Shown piece by piece: positions 11,254 through 23,483 of a stretch of 64,000 nucleotides of DNA; within the stretch, counting starts at the first letter, position 1, and each line of letters starts with the position of its first letter. The stretch covers positions 18,563 to 82,562 of the forward strand of contig JASAND010023082.1 in the NCBI GenBank assembly GCA_030248195.1, in the 5' to 3' direction. The translations under genes were made by a program, and so were the position numbers. The notes below the pieces were generated by a model that worked only from the letters and a program-made list of their open reading frames with translations, made no database searches and was not told the DNA's origin. Source of the stretch: Trissonchulus latispiculum (Eukaryota; Nematoda; Enoplea; Enoplida; Ironidae).

Positions 11254-13400
11254 AGTTTGACCCTGTCTGGTTGACCGTCACTTTTTGACGAAAATTTCGA
11301 ATTTCAAAATTTCGAAATTTATCACGATTTTGATATTTTTGATTTTGCTTGTTTACTTATAATTTAGACAATTAATTTTGATTAGTTTTGTTTCGCTTTT
11401 ATTGAGTTTAGGCTTCACTTTTGATTTTTCAAATTATTGAAAATGAGCTTAGCTATCCTGATTCTACCTTGGAAACCGTGGTCGGGGGAACTCTTCGACT
11501 TCACTGCTAACTGAACCCCCCAGAAACTTTTGGGGACCGACTTCCCCCCTATGGGAATCCATTGGGGAGGCTTTAGGGACTCTCTCTGAATTTTTTGAAC
11601 CGCTTTGGGGAAATTTTGATCACCCCCCCCCCGGCTCCGGATCTTCAGCAACCATTTGGGGGAGATTTGAGCTGAGGGGTGAAGGGTTCACTTTTGGTGA
11701 ACACAACACCATTAAAAATATAGGTTAGGTAATTTAAGAAGTTAATTTAATTATATATTAAGCAGAAATACCTTCCTGGTTATACCAGGGCTGCTATAAA
11801 AGCCATTTTAATTATTATAAATTAGGCTTACAAACTGTTAATTTCAGGTTCCCCCTCTCCAAATTTTCAAATTTTCGGCTAATTGGCCTCTTCATCGGCC
11901 CTCCCTCCTCGAATCCACGCTATAGTTTATATTTTGATTGTAGGGAAATTTTTGGTCCACCCCTAGGGAACCCATTTTCAAAATTGTTTTGAGTAGAAAA
12001 ACTTTGGACCCCCTTCTAAAAATTTCTGTAGTGGTCAAAAATGAATTCTCCGTGTTTTTCTGTACCCTCCAATAGGAATTTTTAAAATTTAAATCGACAG
12101 AATTTTTTGTAGGAGCCCCATTTTGATTTTGAACTGTGGATATACGACGTAAAATCGGATTTTCGTAGGCCTGGATTTTACTACAAAAGCTATTTAAAAT
12201 TGGATTTTTGGTCATTTTAGCACTGTTAGGTTGTGAATAAGCCGTGATAAACGTGCCCCCTTCAAAATTTTGATTTCTGTACAAAAAGGCAAAAATCGAT
12301 TTTGACCCAAAATCGTCAATTTTCACCCAAAAATCGAATCGAAAAAAAACGAAAAATAAAATTTTTGGCCGATTTTTCCAATTCCAAGCGCTAAGAACGT
12401 TTGAACATCGTCGACGACATCTAAAATACCCTCCTGTCAAAATTTTTTTTGAGATTCGAACATTGCCATTTTTTGAGCTAATTTTTTGGAATTTGGTATT
12501 TGCTACTGCTACTTTGCTACTCTTTCTGAGCATAAAAAACATCAGATTTTGTACGCAATTTTGGAAAATTTTCTATTTTGGCACCGAATTTTCGATTTTT
12601 CATATTTTTGGTCGCGGTGCCCCCCTAGTGATTTAGTGTTTTTGTCGGTTCTCAAGCTATCTACGACTAGAACTACACTCGTAGAACGTATCCTAACTGC
12701 AGATTCCCAGGATTTTTAGATTTTTCGTATTTTTGACCCAAAACGGAGGGTTTTTCGATTTTTGGTCTTTGACTCCATTATAGTCGATTTCTCATTCTGA
12801 ACGAGTTGATTTATTTTGCTCAATTCTACGGTTAAATCCACGAACGTAAAGCATAACGACGCCTACGTAACCACCACCACGAATAATTAGTGGCTGCCCA
12901 AATCTTCCATGTTTTTGCCAAAATTTGCGATTTTCCGTTTTCTTGTCGGCGTGCCCCCCTTGTGTGTTTTTCTAATAACTCCTAATTTTCGGACTTTTTC
13001 TTAGAACGACGGTAACACAAGCCGTAGAATCGTTTGTTGAGTCTTTTTCCACGATCCTATCAGATTCCCAGTAATTTTTGACCAGATTCGACTTTTTTGT
13101 AAGCGCCTCTACTCTACCTGACAAATTCAACTTTCGAGCAGATTTTTGCACTTTTTGTTTTTGAATATCATCTACGACCTCAAGCAACGGCGTAAATAAA
13201 CTGTACGAGCGTTGTTTGATACTTTGCTACGATTTTTCTCATTTTTAGACTACTTTTTCCAGTTTTTGCGAAAAATTTCGACAATCGATAATTCTGCGCA
13301 AGAACGTTTACAAAGGCATAGAGAAAATTGTAATAATATTTTTGATCAATTTGCTGAACTACGCGCTTAACTCATTCCGGCAATAACTAGAGCTCAGCAT
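11254..13400 (+). other. Long AT-rich leader of the gypsy element
   Basis: About 2.1 kb between primer site and gag, dense in ATTTTTCGATTTTTGG-like phrases. Two degenerate blocks each carrying GTGCCCCCCT lie 334 bases apart (12617 and 12951), suggesting a decayed tandem duplication. A 216-codon minus-strand frame at 11892-12542 has low-complexity composition and is not believed to be a gene. Confidence 0.6.
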
Positions 13401-13439
13401 CGTCAACATTTGCAAAATATGGCTTATAACTTATACGGC

Positions 13440-14590
13440 CAAAACTTATAATTTTAAGAGTCTGAGTCCCTATAACGGTAGAGAAATTACGTTGACTCCG
13501 TGGATCACACGTTTCGAAGCCATTATGCATGCCCATGAAATCCCTCAGGAGAAGAAACGCTCGTTGGCTAAAATCGGGGAAACTGTCCTTCATCGACTTT
13601 CTTCTCTAGCACTTCCAGATACGTATGACGAATTGGTCAAACTTTTGAAGCTTTTGTAGAAGAAGAACAAAAACAAGAACAGCGGCCAAACATTCTAGAC
13701 ATTTCTACGTACATGTTCAAAAGGAGGATGAAAAGGCTCAAGATTTCGCCGCTGACTTAGAAATTCTTGAAAGGCTTCCTCGAATGAGACTGAAAACGGA
13801 AGGGCAGTGAACATTTTTGAACAGCTTAGAAAAAGCCTCCGTTCCGAATTGAAAACCTTGGGTGTCTCCCTCTTAGCCGACTTGGAATGTTGGGGACAGA
13901 GCGAGGAAAAATTGCTCCAAATTGTGATTCAGCTTTCGCGGTTGGAGGAGGAACAAACTCTAGATTCGTCGACCTCCCATTCCACTTCCAAAACGGAAGC
14001 AAAGATGAAGGCAAAGGTCTGTAGTGTTTCTACCGCTGAAAACTCGGAACAGGATGAAAAATTTTCCAAATCGCAGTCCCAACTTTTGGATATGAAGCTC
14101 AAAAATGAGCAATTGGAAATCGATTTGGAAGCCGTCAATGCAGGCAAAACGGAAGCTCAAATTTGTAGTGCGAAGGCTTTTACTTCCACCGAATCTCCTA
14201 CTGTTGCTGCCGCCCAAGCTACGCCATCTACACAGTCTCCGTCAGCTCAGCATCAAAATTCTAATCAGCGAAATCCCCAGTTCTCAGCGCGATCTCAGCA
14301 ACGTTACTTGTTATTAATGCGGAAATTTAGGTCATATCGCCTCAAATTGTGCCCTGCGTACTAATCAAGCCAAATCTAACTTTCAGCGCGGTCGTGGACG
14401 TGGTAATTTCCGTGGCAATAACCGTGACAACTACCAAAACCAGAATTGGAATCAAAATTCGCGCGAAATTGGGACTACAGTGATAATAACAATTGCTCTC
14501 GAAATAATTCTCGCGGTTCCTGGGGTAATCGAGGAAACTCCCAAAGGCGCGGTTCTCGTCCAGATGTTTTGATGGATGCTAATGGTCAGG
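13440..14590 (+). pseudogene. Broken gypsy gag
   Basis: A capsid-like segment with LTPWITRFEAIMHAHEIP lies at ~13466-13660, then stops. A second segment is open at 13807-14364 with a Ser/Gln-rich C-terminal part. In another frame, a CCHC zinc knuckle (C-x2-C-x4-H-x4-C) sits at 14309-14350 with a TAA codon between its first two cysteines. An Arg/Gly/Asn-rich nucleic-acid-binding tail follows. There are at least two frameshifts plus stops. Confidence 0.75.
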
Positions 14591-15170
14591 CATTTCAAAT
14601 TATGTCCTACGAGCAATAACAGCAGGCACAACCGAATGTTTCCTATATTGCTCCACTAAATTCTAGTGTCCAGAATTTTCAGATTGCGGGAGGCGTAACC
14701 TCCCAACCCGCAGTAACTTCGTCCCCACCTGGCGAAAATTCTAACCCTAGTCCCACTACAGTTTTGAAATCTAACCCTAATGCTTGTTCGGTTCTTTCTT
14801 CTCTCAATGTGGTGGATACCTTAATAAAAACATATCCCAATCAGAAGACAATTTCGTCAGATCAAATTTGTTCAGTCTTCTCTTCTGATGTGTTCGTGGT
14901 GAAGTCAAAATTACCGCCTAACCATCAATTTGGACGAACAAACTTAGAAAATGCTCCGATGTTTTCGAATACGTATGTACGTACCAACATGGCATGTTCT
15001 ATACAGCCAACTTTCAATGGTTTTTCAGAACCCAAAAGGCAAGGAAACTTTTTTATATATGGGTGAAAATTGATTCGAGCAGGAGTACGTATGTGATTCA
15101 GACCTTGTCTCGGGAGAAAATCCACAAGTAAATTCTGCCATTCATAATTCCAACTTAAAAGATTTTATAA
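14591..15170 (+). other. Gag-pol junction; protease not found
   Basis: A frame at 14764-15066 is open but shows no aspartic protease active-site motif (D-S/T-G). The region where protease normally lies is present but unrecognisable, either strongly diverged or replaced. Confidence 0.5.
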
Positions 15171-15175
15171 ACACC

Positions 15176-16138
15176 AGAGGAACAATACGAACAGTTTCTC
15201 AAGGAAGCCCAACTGGATAAGTATGAATGTACAGAAAAAGCTAAAGATAGATTCAAGGAACTTCTACGTAGGTATGTACATGTTTTTGCAACACCGGAAA
15301 ATTTAGGGAAATGTACTACAGGACAACATCCAATTGACACTGGCATGGAAGGACTAGTAACGGCTAAGGCATATAGGGTAAAGCTAAATAAAAGACTCCA
15401 AATCGAAGAACATATTCGGAAGATGCTGGAACAAGGGACTTGCTCTCCATCAGACAGTCAATGGTCATCTCCATGTATGTTAGTAGGGAAAAAGGATGGA
15501 ACTACCCGGTTTGTTATTGACTACAGACACCTAAATAAGATCACTAGGAACGATCGCTATCCATTACCTAAGATTGATGAAATATTAAATATGTTCAGTA
15601 AGGGAAAATTGTTTTCTACGTTAGATCTTAACAGTGGGTACTGGCAGAGATGTTTCCCATAAAGAGAAAACTGCATTCATTTCGCATATGGGACTTTTTT
15701 TATTTTAACGTAATGCCTTTTGGTCTCCCAAATGCTCCCGCCACTTTTCAGCGCATAGTGGAGCTTATTTTTACGGAATTACCAGTTTACATCGATGATT
15801 TGCTAATACCTTCAAACGACAAAGAACATCACATTAAAATGCTGCAAATTATTTTTCAAAAGCTTAGCGATCATGGACTTCGTTTGAAGATGAAGAAGTG
15901 TGTGTGTTTCCATACAAGGGTTGAATATCTTGAGCATTTTATATCTGATAAAGGCATTGTAACTGACTACCGTAAAGTCACTGCAGTTCATAATTTCCCT
16001 GTACCTAGAACAATTCACCAGTTACGTGGATTTTTAGGTATGGCTGGATATTATAGGCGATTTATTAGCAACTTTAGTACCATTGCTGGACCTTTGAATA
16101 ATTTGTTGAAGAAACAAGAGAGTTTTCATTCTAAGTAG
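15176..16138 (+). pseudogene. Gypsy reverse transcriptase, frameshifted
   Basis: It starts with the pre-RT segment (YVHVFATPENLG and HPIDTG), then RT blocks: SPSDSQWSSPCMLVGKKDG, RFVIDYRHLNKIT, FSTLDLNSGYWQ, MPFGLPNAPATFQ, the catalytic YIDD at 15788-15799, and FLGMAGYYRRFISNF. The frame changes between GYWQ and MPFGL (around 15640-15710, partly at a T-run). Just before YIDD a short piece of the family's usual sequence appears to be missing. Confidence 0.88.
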
Positions 16139-16400
16139 CATTTACCACTGCAAGAGTCACAGCGTTACATCGTAGAGGTGTGGACTATCCAGTAGCAGAC
16201 GTTCTTTCGCGTAATCCTAAGTCCAAGGACAACTTTTTGGCTGACATTGCTACGGCGAATTCACGATTGCACCAAGTACGTACGCAAACCAACAATACTG
16301 AAGTTACATCTGAAAATGAGGAGAAATTTGACGTAACTGAAGACATGTAACCACCTGTATTTTCAATTGAAAAATTTTCCGACGAAAGTTATATTCAAGC
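16139..16400 (+). pseudogene. Gypsy RNase H remnant, deleted core
   Basis: Directly after the RT end and a TAG codon, the sequence jumps to the RNase H C-terminal signature VADVLSRNP (~16195-16223). The catalytic D-E-D core is absent, so a deletion of several hundred bases is inferred. Confidence 0.7.
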
Positions 16401-16401
16401 T

Positions 16402-17974
16402 TTGAATGAAGTTCCTGACTTTGGTCCTTTAAAAGACTATATGGAAACGGGACGTTCACCAACTGATGAAAATGTTTGGCGTTTAATTCGTCTCGAGGAT
16501 GATTTCGTGCTTGAAAGGGGGATTTTGTACAGACATCATATAGACGCGCATGGATGTAGACGATATGCGTTACCTGGAATTACATGTGTACCTCAGAAGT
16601 ATCGAAATTACATGTTGTGTCAATATCATAGTGCACCGGATACCGGAGAACACTTACCTCAAACTATTTATAAGATAGCTACGAAATACTATTGGCCGAC
16701 TCCATCAACAGATGTGACTCGATACGTATGTAATTGAATAGTATGCAATAAATCTACGATTGGTCCAAGAAATCCACAGGCTCCTATGAAGCCCTATCCA
16801 CCTGTAACTAAGCCATTCGAAAGCATTTATCTAGACGTTTGTCATTTTCCTACTAGTAAGAGTCAAAAGGTTTGTGTTCTTGTTTTGATAGACCAGTTGA
16901 CGCGTTGGGCACAAGCTTGGCCCTTACGGAATGAAAAGTCAGAAACGCTAATACGTGCGCTTCTATATGAGTTTGTCTTGCGCTATGGTGCACCTAAGGA
17001 AGTAGTAACAGATCAAGGACCTAATTTTCAATCCGAAGTGACAAATACATTCTTTAAGTTGCTAGGAATTATTAAGTTACGCACGACGACATATCATCCA
17101 CAATCTAACGGGCTTGTAGAACGGGTTAACGGTACTATACGTGAAGTTATTACGAAGTATATCGATACATCACAAATGGACTGGGACATGAAACTCGCTT
17201 TTGCTATGCACGCTTATAGAACATCTTTTCATTCGACGATACAGGGTACTCCGTATTTTCTACTTTTTGGTCGTGATTGTGCTATTCCTGACGATTTACG
17301 TTTTGATAAATTCGATAAACCTGTGACTTCTTTAAATGCTTACAAAACGTCAGCGCTGCGTCAATTAACGGTAAATTGGGAATTAACTACTAGGATAATT
17401 AAGGATAAGAGTGAGCTAGTTAAGCAAAAGTACGATCAGAAAGTACGTATAAAGCATTTTGAAGTAGGACAGCTAGTTATGCGAAATATTTCACAAGCAA
17501 TTGTACCACAAGGACATATGGCTAAATTAGCTCCGAAGTATGACAGACCCTTTCGTATTGTCGAACGAATTTCAGAACAGAATGTTCGGTTAAGGTGTTT
17601 TCAGACAGGAATGGTTAGTAAACCAATTCATGTAAATCGAGTTACCAGATGTACATCCAGAATATACCGAAGATACAGAAGAACAATTTCAAGATCTGGA
17701 ATGTGAAAAGCCCAAGGAAAAGGCTTTGCCCAGTGTAGAGGAAAAGCAAGGGGATAGTAGCGGCGAATTAGAAGAACAAGTACAAGTTGATAAAAATGAA
17801 ACGGAACATCACGAAACAAATAACATTGATGTGACTAGTCAAGGCGAACTAGACGAAACTGCTAGTGTAGAATACATTGTTGTAGCAACACCAACTAGCA
17901 CTAAAGCACCAGATGCACTCTTGGTACCCTTAAGGACCTTATTTTCGTTCGACAACGTTGGATTTTTAATTTGA
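16402..17974 (+). pseudogene. Gypsy integrase
   Basis: The H2C2 zinc-binding domain (H...H, C...C) lies at ~16620-16750, with a TGA at 16735-16737 between its two cysteines. The catalytic core frame at 16786-17706 carries the D,D-35-E residues in YLDVCHF, TDQGPNF and GLVERVNG. A GPY/F-like segment (KLAPKYDRPFRIVERI) follows. An acidic C-terminal tail continues in another frame (17726-17974). No chromodomain was seen. Confidence 0.85.
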
Positions 17975-20900
17975 ACATCTCGTCCGGCACTATTTCTGCA
18001 CAACTGTAAGCAATTTCGTCGACTTTTCAATGGTTTTCTCTTGAAAGTTCAAATTTCTAGACCTTTTCTCTTTTCGATTTTTCTTAAAAGTTTTCTTGGT
18101 ATTTGGCAATTTAAATTTTTCTCCCCTTTTTCCCTAAACTCTTTTCCTTCTGTTTTAGGATATTTTTATGTCACTTGTTTTGTTTTCTATTTAGTCCTAA
18201 TTTTGTATTGGTTTCTGGCCTTCTCTGATCAGTGGTCTCAAAGTCTCAGCTATGAAACGCCAGCGTGAAATGTTGTCGGACTCTAAAGAACAGGAAAATC
18301 CGGACCAATCCAAACAAAAAAAATGCGGCAGATCGACAGCGAGAAGCGCGACGTCGTAGACGGCGCCAGCCATAGCAAACTTGCCACCGAATGATCAGCT
18401 CACATTGAATTATTGGAAGGTAGGTTTTAAGGGCAACTTAATCCAACAATGATCTCAGGTATGCCCTGTTGATATGTCTGACCGTGGCCCTGCCATTTCA
18501 AAACGTTCCTGCTGATACGACTGCGAGCGATCTTTCTGGATCGTCTGTGAGCCATATGACAGCGGTCATTCCATCTTTAAAAGTGTGTAAAACTGCTTCT
18601 GATGAAAACCAATTGTCATTTTCAATGTGGCCGAAAACTTCAATTCCACCTTTTGCCAAACCTACTGACGAATTACCTTTTCTGGATAGACATGTAAAAT
18701 GAAAACCCTCACCAGCTGAACATTATGCACAAAAGTGTTTAATTCCATCTTTAGTCTAGTCATTTTTCTTTTTTCCATCCATTGTCGGTTTTTAACATTC
18801 CTACCTACGTTGGTGAGTTGTCTTTCTGGACAATCTACGCAACAGGGTCATTGGTTTTGCTGAGTGCGCACTTTCTGGCTCGCTTTCTAGTGGAAATCAT
18901 CCAACTCAAATTCAAATACTACTTTTGGCATTTTTCTAAGAAGCATTTAACCAGTAGCGTGCGCGGAATATAAAAGTGACGTTTAAGTTTGCAAAATGGA
19001 GTTGAAAACGGATTAATAGTTAGCTTATTGACGGATTTGTTAAAGGATTTAGCAGCGAAAGTATCAAATGACTTTTTCGAGGCATAATGTAGTTGCGGAT
19101 TCATGGATTTAAACGCCGCATGATTATATAGTAGTATAAACGATAGACATATTTTGGAATTTTTTGGCGATTCAATTGTGACGGATTCAACGAGCGTAAA
19201 AACGTAGAATACTGAGTTTACATACGGATATCGAAACTGAATCGGTATACGCGGTATTAGTATTTGTTTTTGTGAACACATACGAGTTTTGTATGATAGA
19301 TAATCAGTCGGTATACACTAGTCTGTATAGTTATTAGGTATGTTCAGTTTTCATATGATCACGTAGGCGTGTACAGAATTGGTGTTGATTTGATAGTTCG
19401 TATTGGTTAATTTTGTGTTTGAAGTTCGTTATGCATATTCGGAAAATCCTAAAAAGCAATATTCAAAAAAACCCAAAATATCTGCGTTCTTACTTAGTTT
19501 TTTCTTGTTACCTATATTGTTTACTTATTGTTATGGTTGTCTACGTACGGTTGTTTAATCATTACGTTTGCCTTCATTGTGTTTATATTTTATAAACTAC
19601 TTCATAACACATTGGTTAATCTTTGTTTCAGCTAATCCCATTGATAATGTATATACTTTTACTTGTATGTTGTTGTTTTCTGTGATAATCGTGTTTTTTG
19701 ACTAAGCGCAGCTCGGATCCTTTAGTGGTCATCTATAAAGCTGTCCTATAGCAATAATCTTTGTCTACCTTGAATGAATTACTGGTCAATCTGTATAAAA
19801 TGAAATTTATTCAATTTTCTCAAGCTTTCTCTTTCTGGAGCACTTCTTCTTTAACTTTCTCCGTTCTATTTATTGATTGCACTGTCGGCTCTGTGTAGCC
19901 AATATACAGTAAATGTATGTATCTTTAATCATTACGACGGATATAACAACAGCTTAAATTCGATGTCTCCTGTAGATACAGCTCCGATCCTGAAGTAGAG
20001 TTCTACGGGTTTGAACTCATCCTACGGTGAAACCAGAAGACCATCGCCCTAAATTTAACCAAATTCTACGACAACAACAACGACGCCACAAATTATGGAC
20101 AATATATACTTTAATTTTGTTGCTTAGTATATGCATAATTGTTTGTTTGTTTTTGTTACTTTCTAATCATTTTGCCTTAGTTTTTGCCGGTACTATGCCC
20201 TATATTTTTGCCATTGTTTTCAGTCATAATGTTGTGCTTTACTTATGCCATGTACAGTTTTCTTTTTGCCATATTCTTTGCTGTATGATTCGTCTGTAAA
20301 CTTTGATTCGTCTAGTTATGTGACCCCATCCCTATATCTTTCCCCTATATATGTATGTGCTTTAATTTTGGTGGCTATATGTGTTTTTCGTTGTTTTCTT
20401 GGAAAGATCAGGTGATCTTTATTTTTTATGCGGCGGAGGAAGGTCAGTGCGCAAGATCTTTAAAAGTTTTGGTTAAAAAGGTTTATAGATGAAGTTTTTC
20501 TTTGTTTGTTATAGTCTTTACCTCATTTTTATGTGATTATTAGTTTTGTTGTGTATAGGTTAATTTTTGTTGCATAGCTAGAATATTGCATGTGGTTAGT
20601 TAGGTTAGTTTTTGACTTTTGCATAGCAGTTTGATATATGATGTAGAAATTAATCTATCTACTTAATTGAATTTTCTGTGTATTTTCTCTTTATTTTGTT
20701 AGCTAAGGATTTTGTGAACTTTGTATAGTTTAGGTAGTTTATTGTAGTTTTGTATAGTAGTGAATAGTTGTAAACTTTGTATTATGTGTTTTCTAAAAAT
20801 TGATATAATGTGTGTTTGACTTGTATGCTTGTGAGAATGTATGTGAAACTGATCAGTGAATGTATGAATAATTGCTGTATTTCTATTCTTTATGGTTTTC

Positions 20901-21190
20901 TATTCATAGTGGCTTTTTGGGTATATTACCTTTTCAATGTGGGTCGTTTGCCCTCTCTTCTCTATTTCTGATTAACTTATTTTCGCTAAACTTAGTTTGG
21001 TTGCAACTACTTACTGCATTATTTCGTTTACTTTATTCTCCCTGTGTTTCGCTATCCTTCGCCTTTCTATGACATGGGAATTGTGTGAGGTCTACGTTCA
21101 ACTTTGAAATTCTTTTAACTTTCAACTATTGATTTACGGTTGCATTCTCTTTCCATCTTTGTATTTTAGCTAAAAGTTTTCTATCCTATT
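17975..21190 (+). other. 3.2 kb 3' region of the gypsy element, no recognised gene
   Basis: It lies between integrase and the polypurine tract, where envelope-bearing elements carry their third gene. Only short frames remain. 18252-18359 starts MKRQREMLSDSK and, one frame over, has an arginine run. 18782-18973 and 20027-20299 encode hydrophobic segments, the latter with a basic N-terminus and a long Leu/Ile/Val stretch. None is recognisable. This could be a decayed third gene or untranslated sequence. Confidence 0.5.
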
Positions 21191-21200
21191 TAGGGGAGGA
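21191..21200 (+). promoter_or_regulatory. Polypurine tract of the gypsy element
   Basis: Purine run AGGGGAGGA directly before the 3' LTR. Confidence 0.75.
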
Positions 21201-21584
21201 TGTTCAGAATCAACAAAATCAAGTGTTGCAACTTACTTCACAAACAAACACTAAAACCATTTTGTTACAGCTGTGTGCAGTACTCCATTTTTGTTAGCTA
21301 TTCCGAAAGGCTTAGATCTGATCCACTTTCTCAGTTCAGTTGTGGTTCGAATTGTGCTACTAGTCGGTTGGTTACTTTGTATGTTTATCACCATTAAATT
21401 CATTGTAGCCTTGTTACGCCACAACGTCTCTTAGTTGGTTACTCCCGGAAGATTGGATGGTATTGCAGCTAAGGTAACTTTGTAGAATTAGGTAAAATAT
21501 TAGAAAGGCCCGGTCTAGGAACCTGTAGTCGCTCGGCCTCTAGATTTCTATCCAGGTCCCAGCAGCTGAGGTAGGAATTTCACA
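21201..21584 (+). repeat. 3' LTR of the gypsy element
   Basis: 384 bp, starts TGTTCAGAATC and ends TTTCACA, homologous to the 5' LTR. The flanking TTGG matches the base pairs before the 5' LTR. Confidence 0.93.
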
Positions 21585-21775
21585 TTGGAATTTTCATCAA
21601 ATTTCAGCTTGAATTGGGCTGTATGCATGTAATGTGTGCCTGAAGAAGTTACCATCTGAAACCTGACACTGTGTTGCCAAACAGTAAACAAAAATTTCAA
21701 CTTGCGGTGTGAGTAGGTCGTCAGAGCAAGCATCGGTGGGAACGGAAATGAAACACCGGGATATTTCTCAACAGA

Positions 21776-21777
<2 letters not shown>

Positions 21778-21808
<31 letters not shown>
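21778..21808. repeat. (TTA)n microsatellite
   Basis: About ten TTA/ATT triplets in intron sequence. Confidence 0.95.
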
Positions 21809-21987
21809 GGTGTTTCATAGATAAAACATTTTTGAAAATTAGCAAGCGTCTGAGCAAACGTCTTAAGACAATTTGGCCTAGACTGTGTAAGCACGTGGGG
21901 TTGAAACCGTTACTTCTGTGTCAAAATTGAGGTTGCACAGTTGCAGGCATATTGTATATGCATTTATCAAGAATACTTAAATCATAC

Positions 21988-22238
21988 CTTCACGGGACCT
22001 GCAAATTACATATATACGGTAAATAAAGTTGGTGGATTTGATATTCAGCCCAGCAACAATTCCGTTGGAAGGACACTCATAGCGTAGGAACTTCCCGCCT
22101 GCACCACCAACCAGTTTTGTATTTTTGATATTAGTACTGTTGACAGTGCTTCGACAAATTAAGCCAATGCTGTTGACATAAAAAGATCTATATCCATATA
22201 ATCCAGTGACATAGAACCGAGGAGGACATATTATTTTA
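21988..22238 (-). CDS. Exon B1 (two Cys motifs) of the secreted modular gene
   Basis: Fourth exon. Acceptor tttattttag ends at 22239 and donor gaag|gtatga follows 21988; phase 2 in, phase 1 out. It encodes C-PPRFYVTGLYGY...VNSIGLIC, a Gly-rich turn (LVGGAGG), then ECPSNGIVAGLNIK...IYRIYVIC. It is the last exon before the gypsy-bearing intron. Confidence 0.8.
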
Positions 22239-22679
22239 CTAAAATAAAAAAAAGCTTAATTAACAACATTTTGGAACACACAGTTCTAGGAAACTGTCGC
22301 TGCTACAATATGTTTTTGTTGCGAAAGTGAGAGTATGCACAGCTCATGATCATGCTATTGCTGAAATGGCATAAAGTGTTGCCACAGCCGGAAACATAAC
22401 AAAGTTTTGAGTATAGAAATTGTTTAAGGCAAATCCAATGCCTTGCTATAACTTTAATTATTGCAGCAAACGCCAATCGTTAATTTATTCCTAATTTATA
22501 GTTAATGTTACAAACCTTATCTGAACATTCCGTTCAAGGTACAAAAGCTTCCCGAAATTTTGTTCGGAATGGCTTTCCAAAACCTCAACCTATCCCGATA
22601 TGAATATTTTACATTGAGGTTTACGACGTTGAACCACACCGATTGAACGATTCTTTTGGTATTTTCTAGTATCGCTTAC

Positions 22680-22881
22680 CTCTGGCATCCTGCGCACTCT
22701 CCGTGTGTTATTCTCGTGCTGCGATCTGTGTCACCAAAGCAAGAAATTTTAATGGAGTGTAGATATTTATCACTAGAATAAATATACAGTGCGGAGAGGG
22801 CGTATCCATCATCACAGTGATCCTTTCTGGCAAACCCAAGTGCTTGACCAAAACTGCCTGGTTCAGAACTGATGGTGTAGT
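22680..22881 (-). CDS. Exon A1 (one Cys motif) of the secreted modular gene
   Basis: Third exon. Acceptor atcttaag precedes 22881 and donor ccagag|gtaagc follows 22680; phase 1 in, phase 2 out. It encodes EPGSFGQ, then HC-DDGYALSALYIYS...LHSIKISC, then a short Cys-containing tail (ECAGCQ). It lacks the longer charged tail of A2 and A3. Confidence 0.78.
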
Positions 22882-23483
22882 CTTAAGATAACATTAAACA
22901 CAGATAAGTAAATCGGATACGTTTAAGTTTCACTGGAAAACCTTGTCAATTCCACAATACGTTTTAAACAAATTTTGTTGCACTTTTTAGTCAAGCTAAT
23001 TTTAGCAAAGCGCCAAGTATGGATGAAGAATGTGTTAATTAAGCGCAGGGATAAAATGACCATAACAAACGATAGAACTGTTAATCGAATTTGAGACTTT
23101 CAGAATTCCGTAAAAGTTCTCTGCGCGGAGGAGCAGGCTTTCTTGGATATAAAAATAAAAAAGTAAAAATAAAAACAAATAAAAATCTGTTGTTTGTTTA
23201 TGGCAACCGTGAGTTTCATTACGATTATTACAGGTATGCGTTATATGCTTTCTTAAATTTTGAACAAAATGGGCGAATTGATTTTCTTAGCTAAATGCCG
23301 AGCTTTTGGCAGAAGTTGCACACTACAAGAAGCATCATTTCAAACACTATTAAATTTAGTGGCTGGGAAAACCATGCGCAAAATCAACTGCGAAATTTTT
23401 GGTCTATCCAGGATTATTGTAGATTGCAAACACAAACAACCGGCCACAGTGCAGCAGGTTGTATGTAACAGAGAATGACTACA

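Larger units (their letters stand above)
10865..21584 (+). mobile_element. Full-length Ty3/gypsy LTR retrotransposon (decayed)
   Basis: Two LTRs bound a 10.7 kb element, with a 4-bp target duplication TTGG at 10861-10864 and 21585-21588. Next to the 5' LTR is a primer-binding site and before the 3' LTR a polypurine tract. The interior runs: long AT-rich leader, broken gag, pol with reverse transcriptase then integrase, and 3.2 kb without a recognised gene. The RT-RNaseH-integrase order is typical of gypsy. Stops, frameshifts and an internal deletion show it cannot make its own proteins. It lies in the B1-A2 intron of the minus-strand kringle gene, in the opposite orientation. Confidence 0.95.

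Noticed and set aside
11892..12542. 216-codon minus-strand frame in the gypsy leader
   Set aside because: It is a by-product of AT-rich repeated phrases on the other strand, with no domain and no splice or start context.
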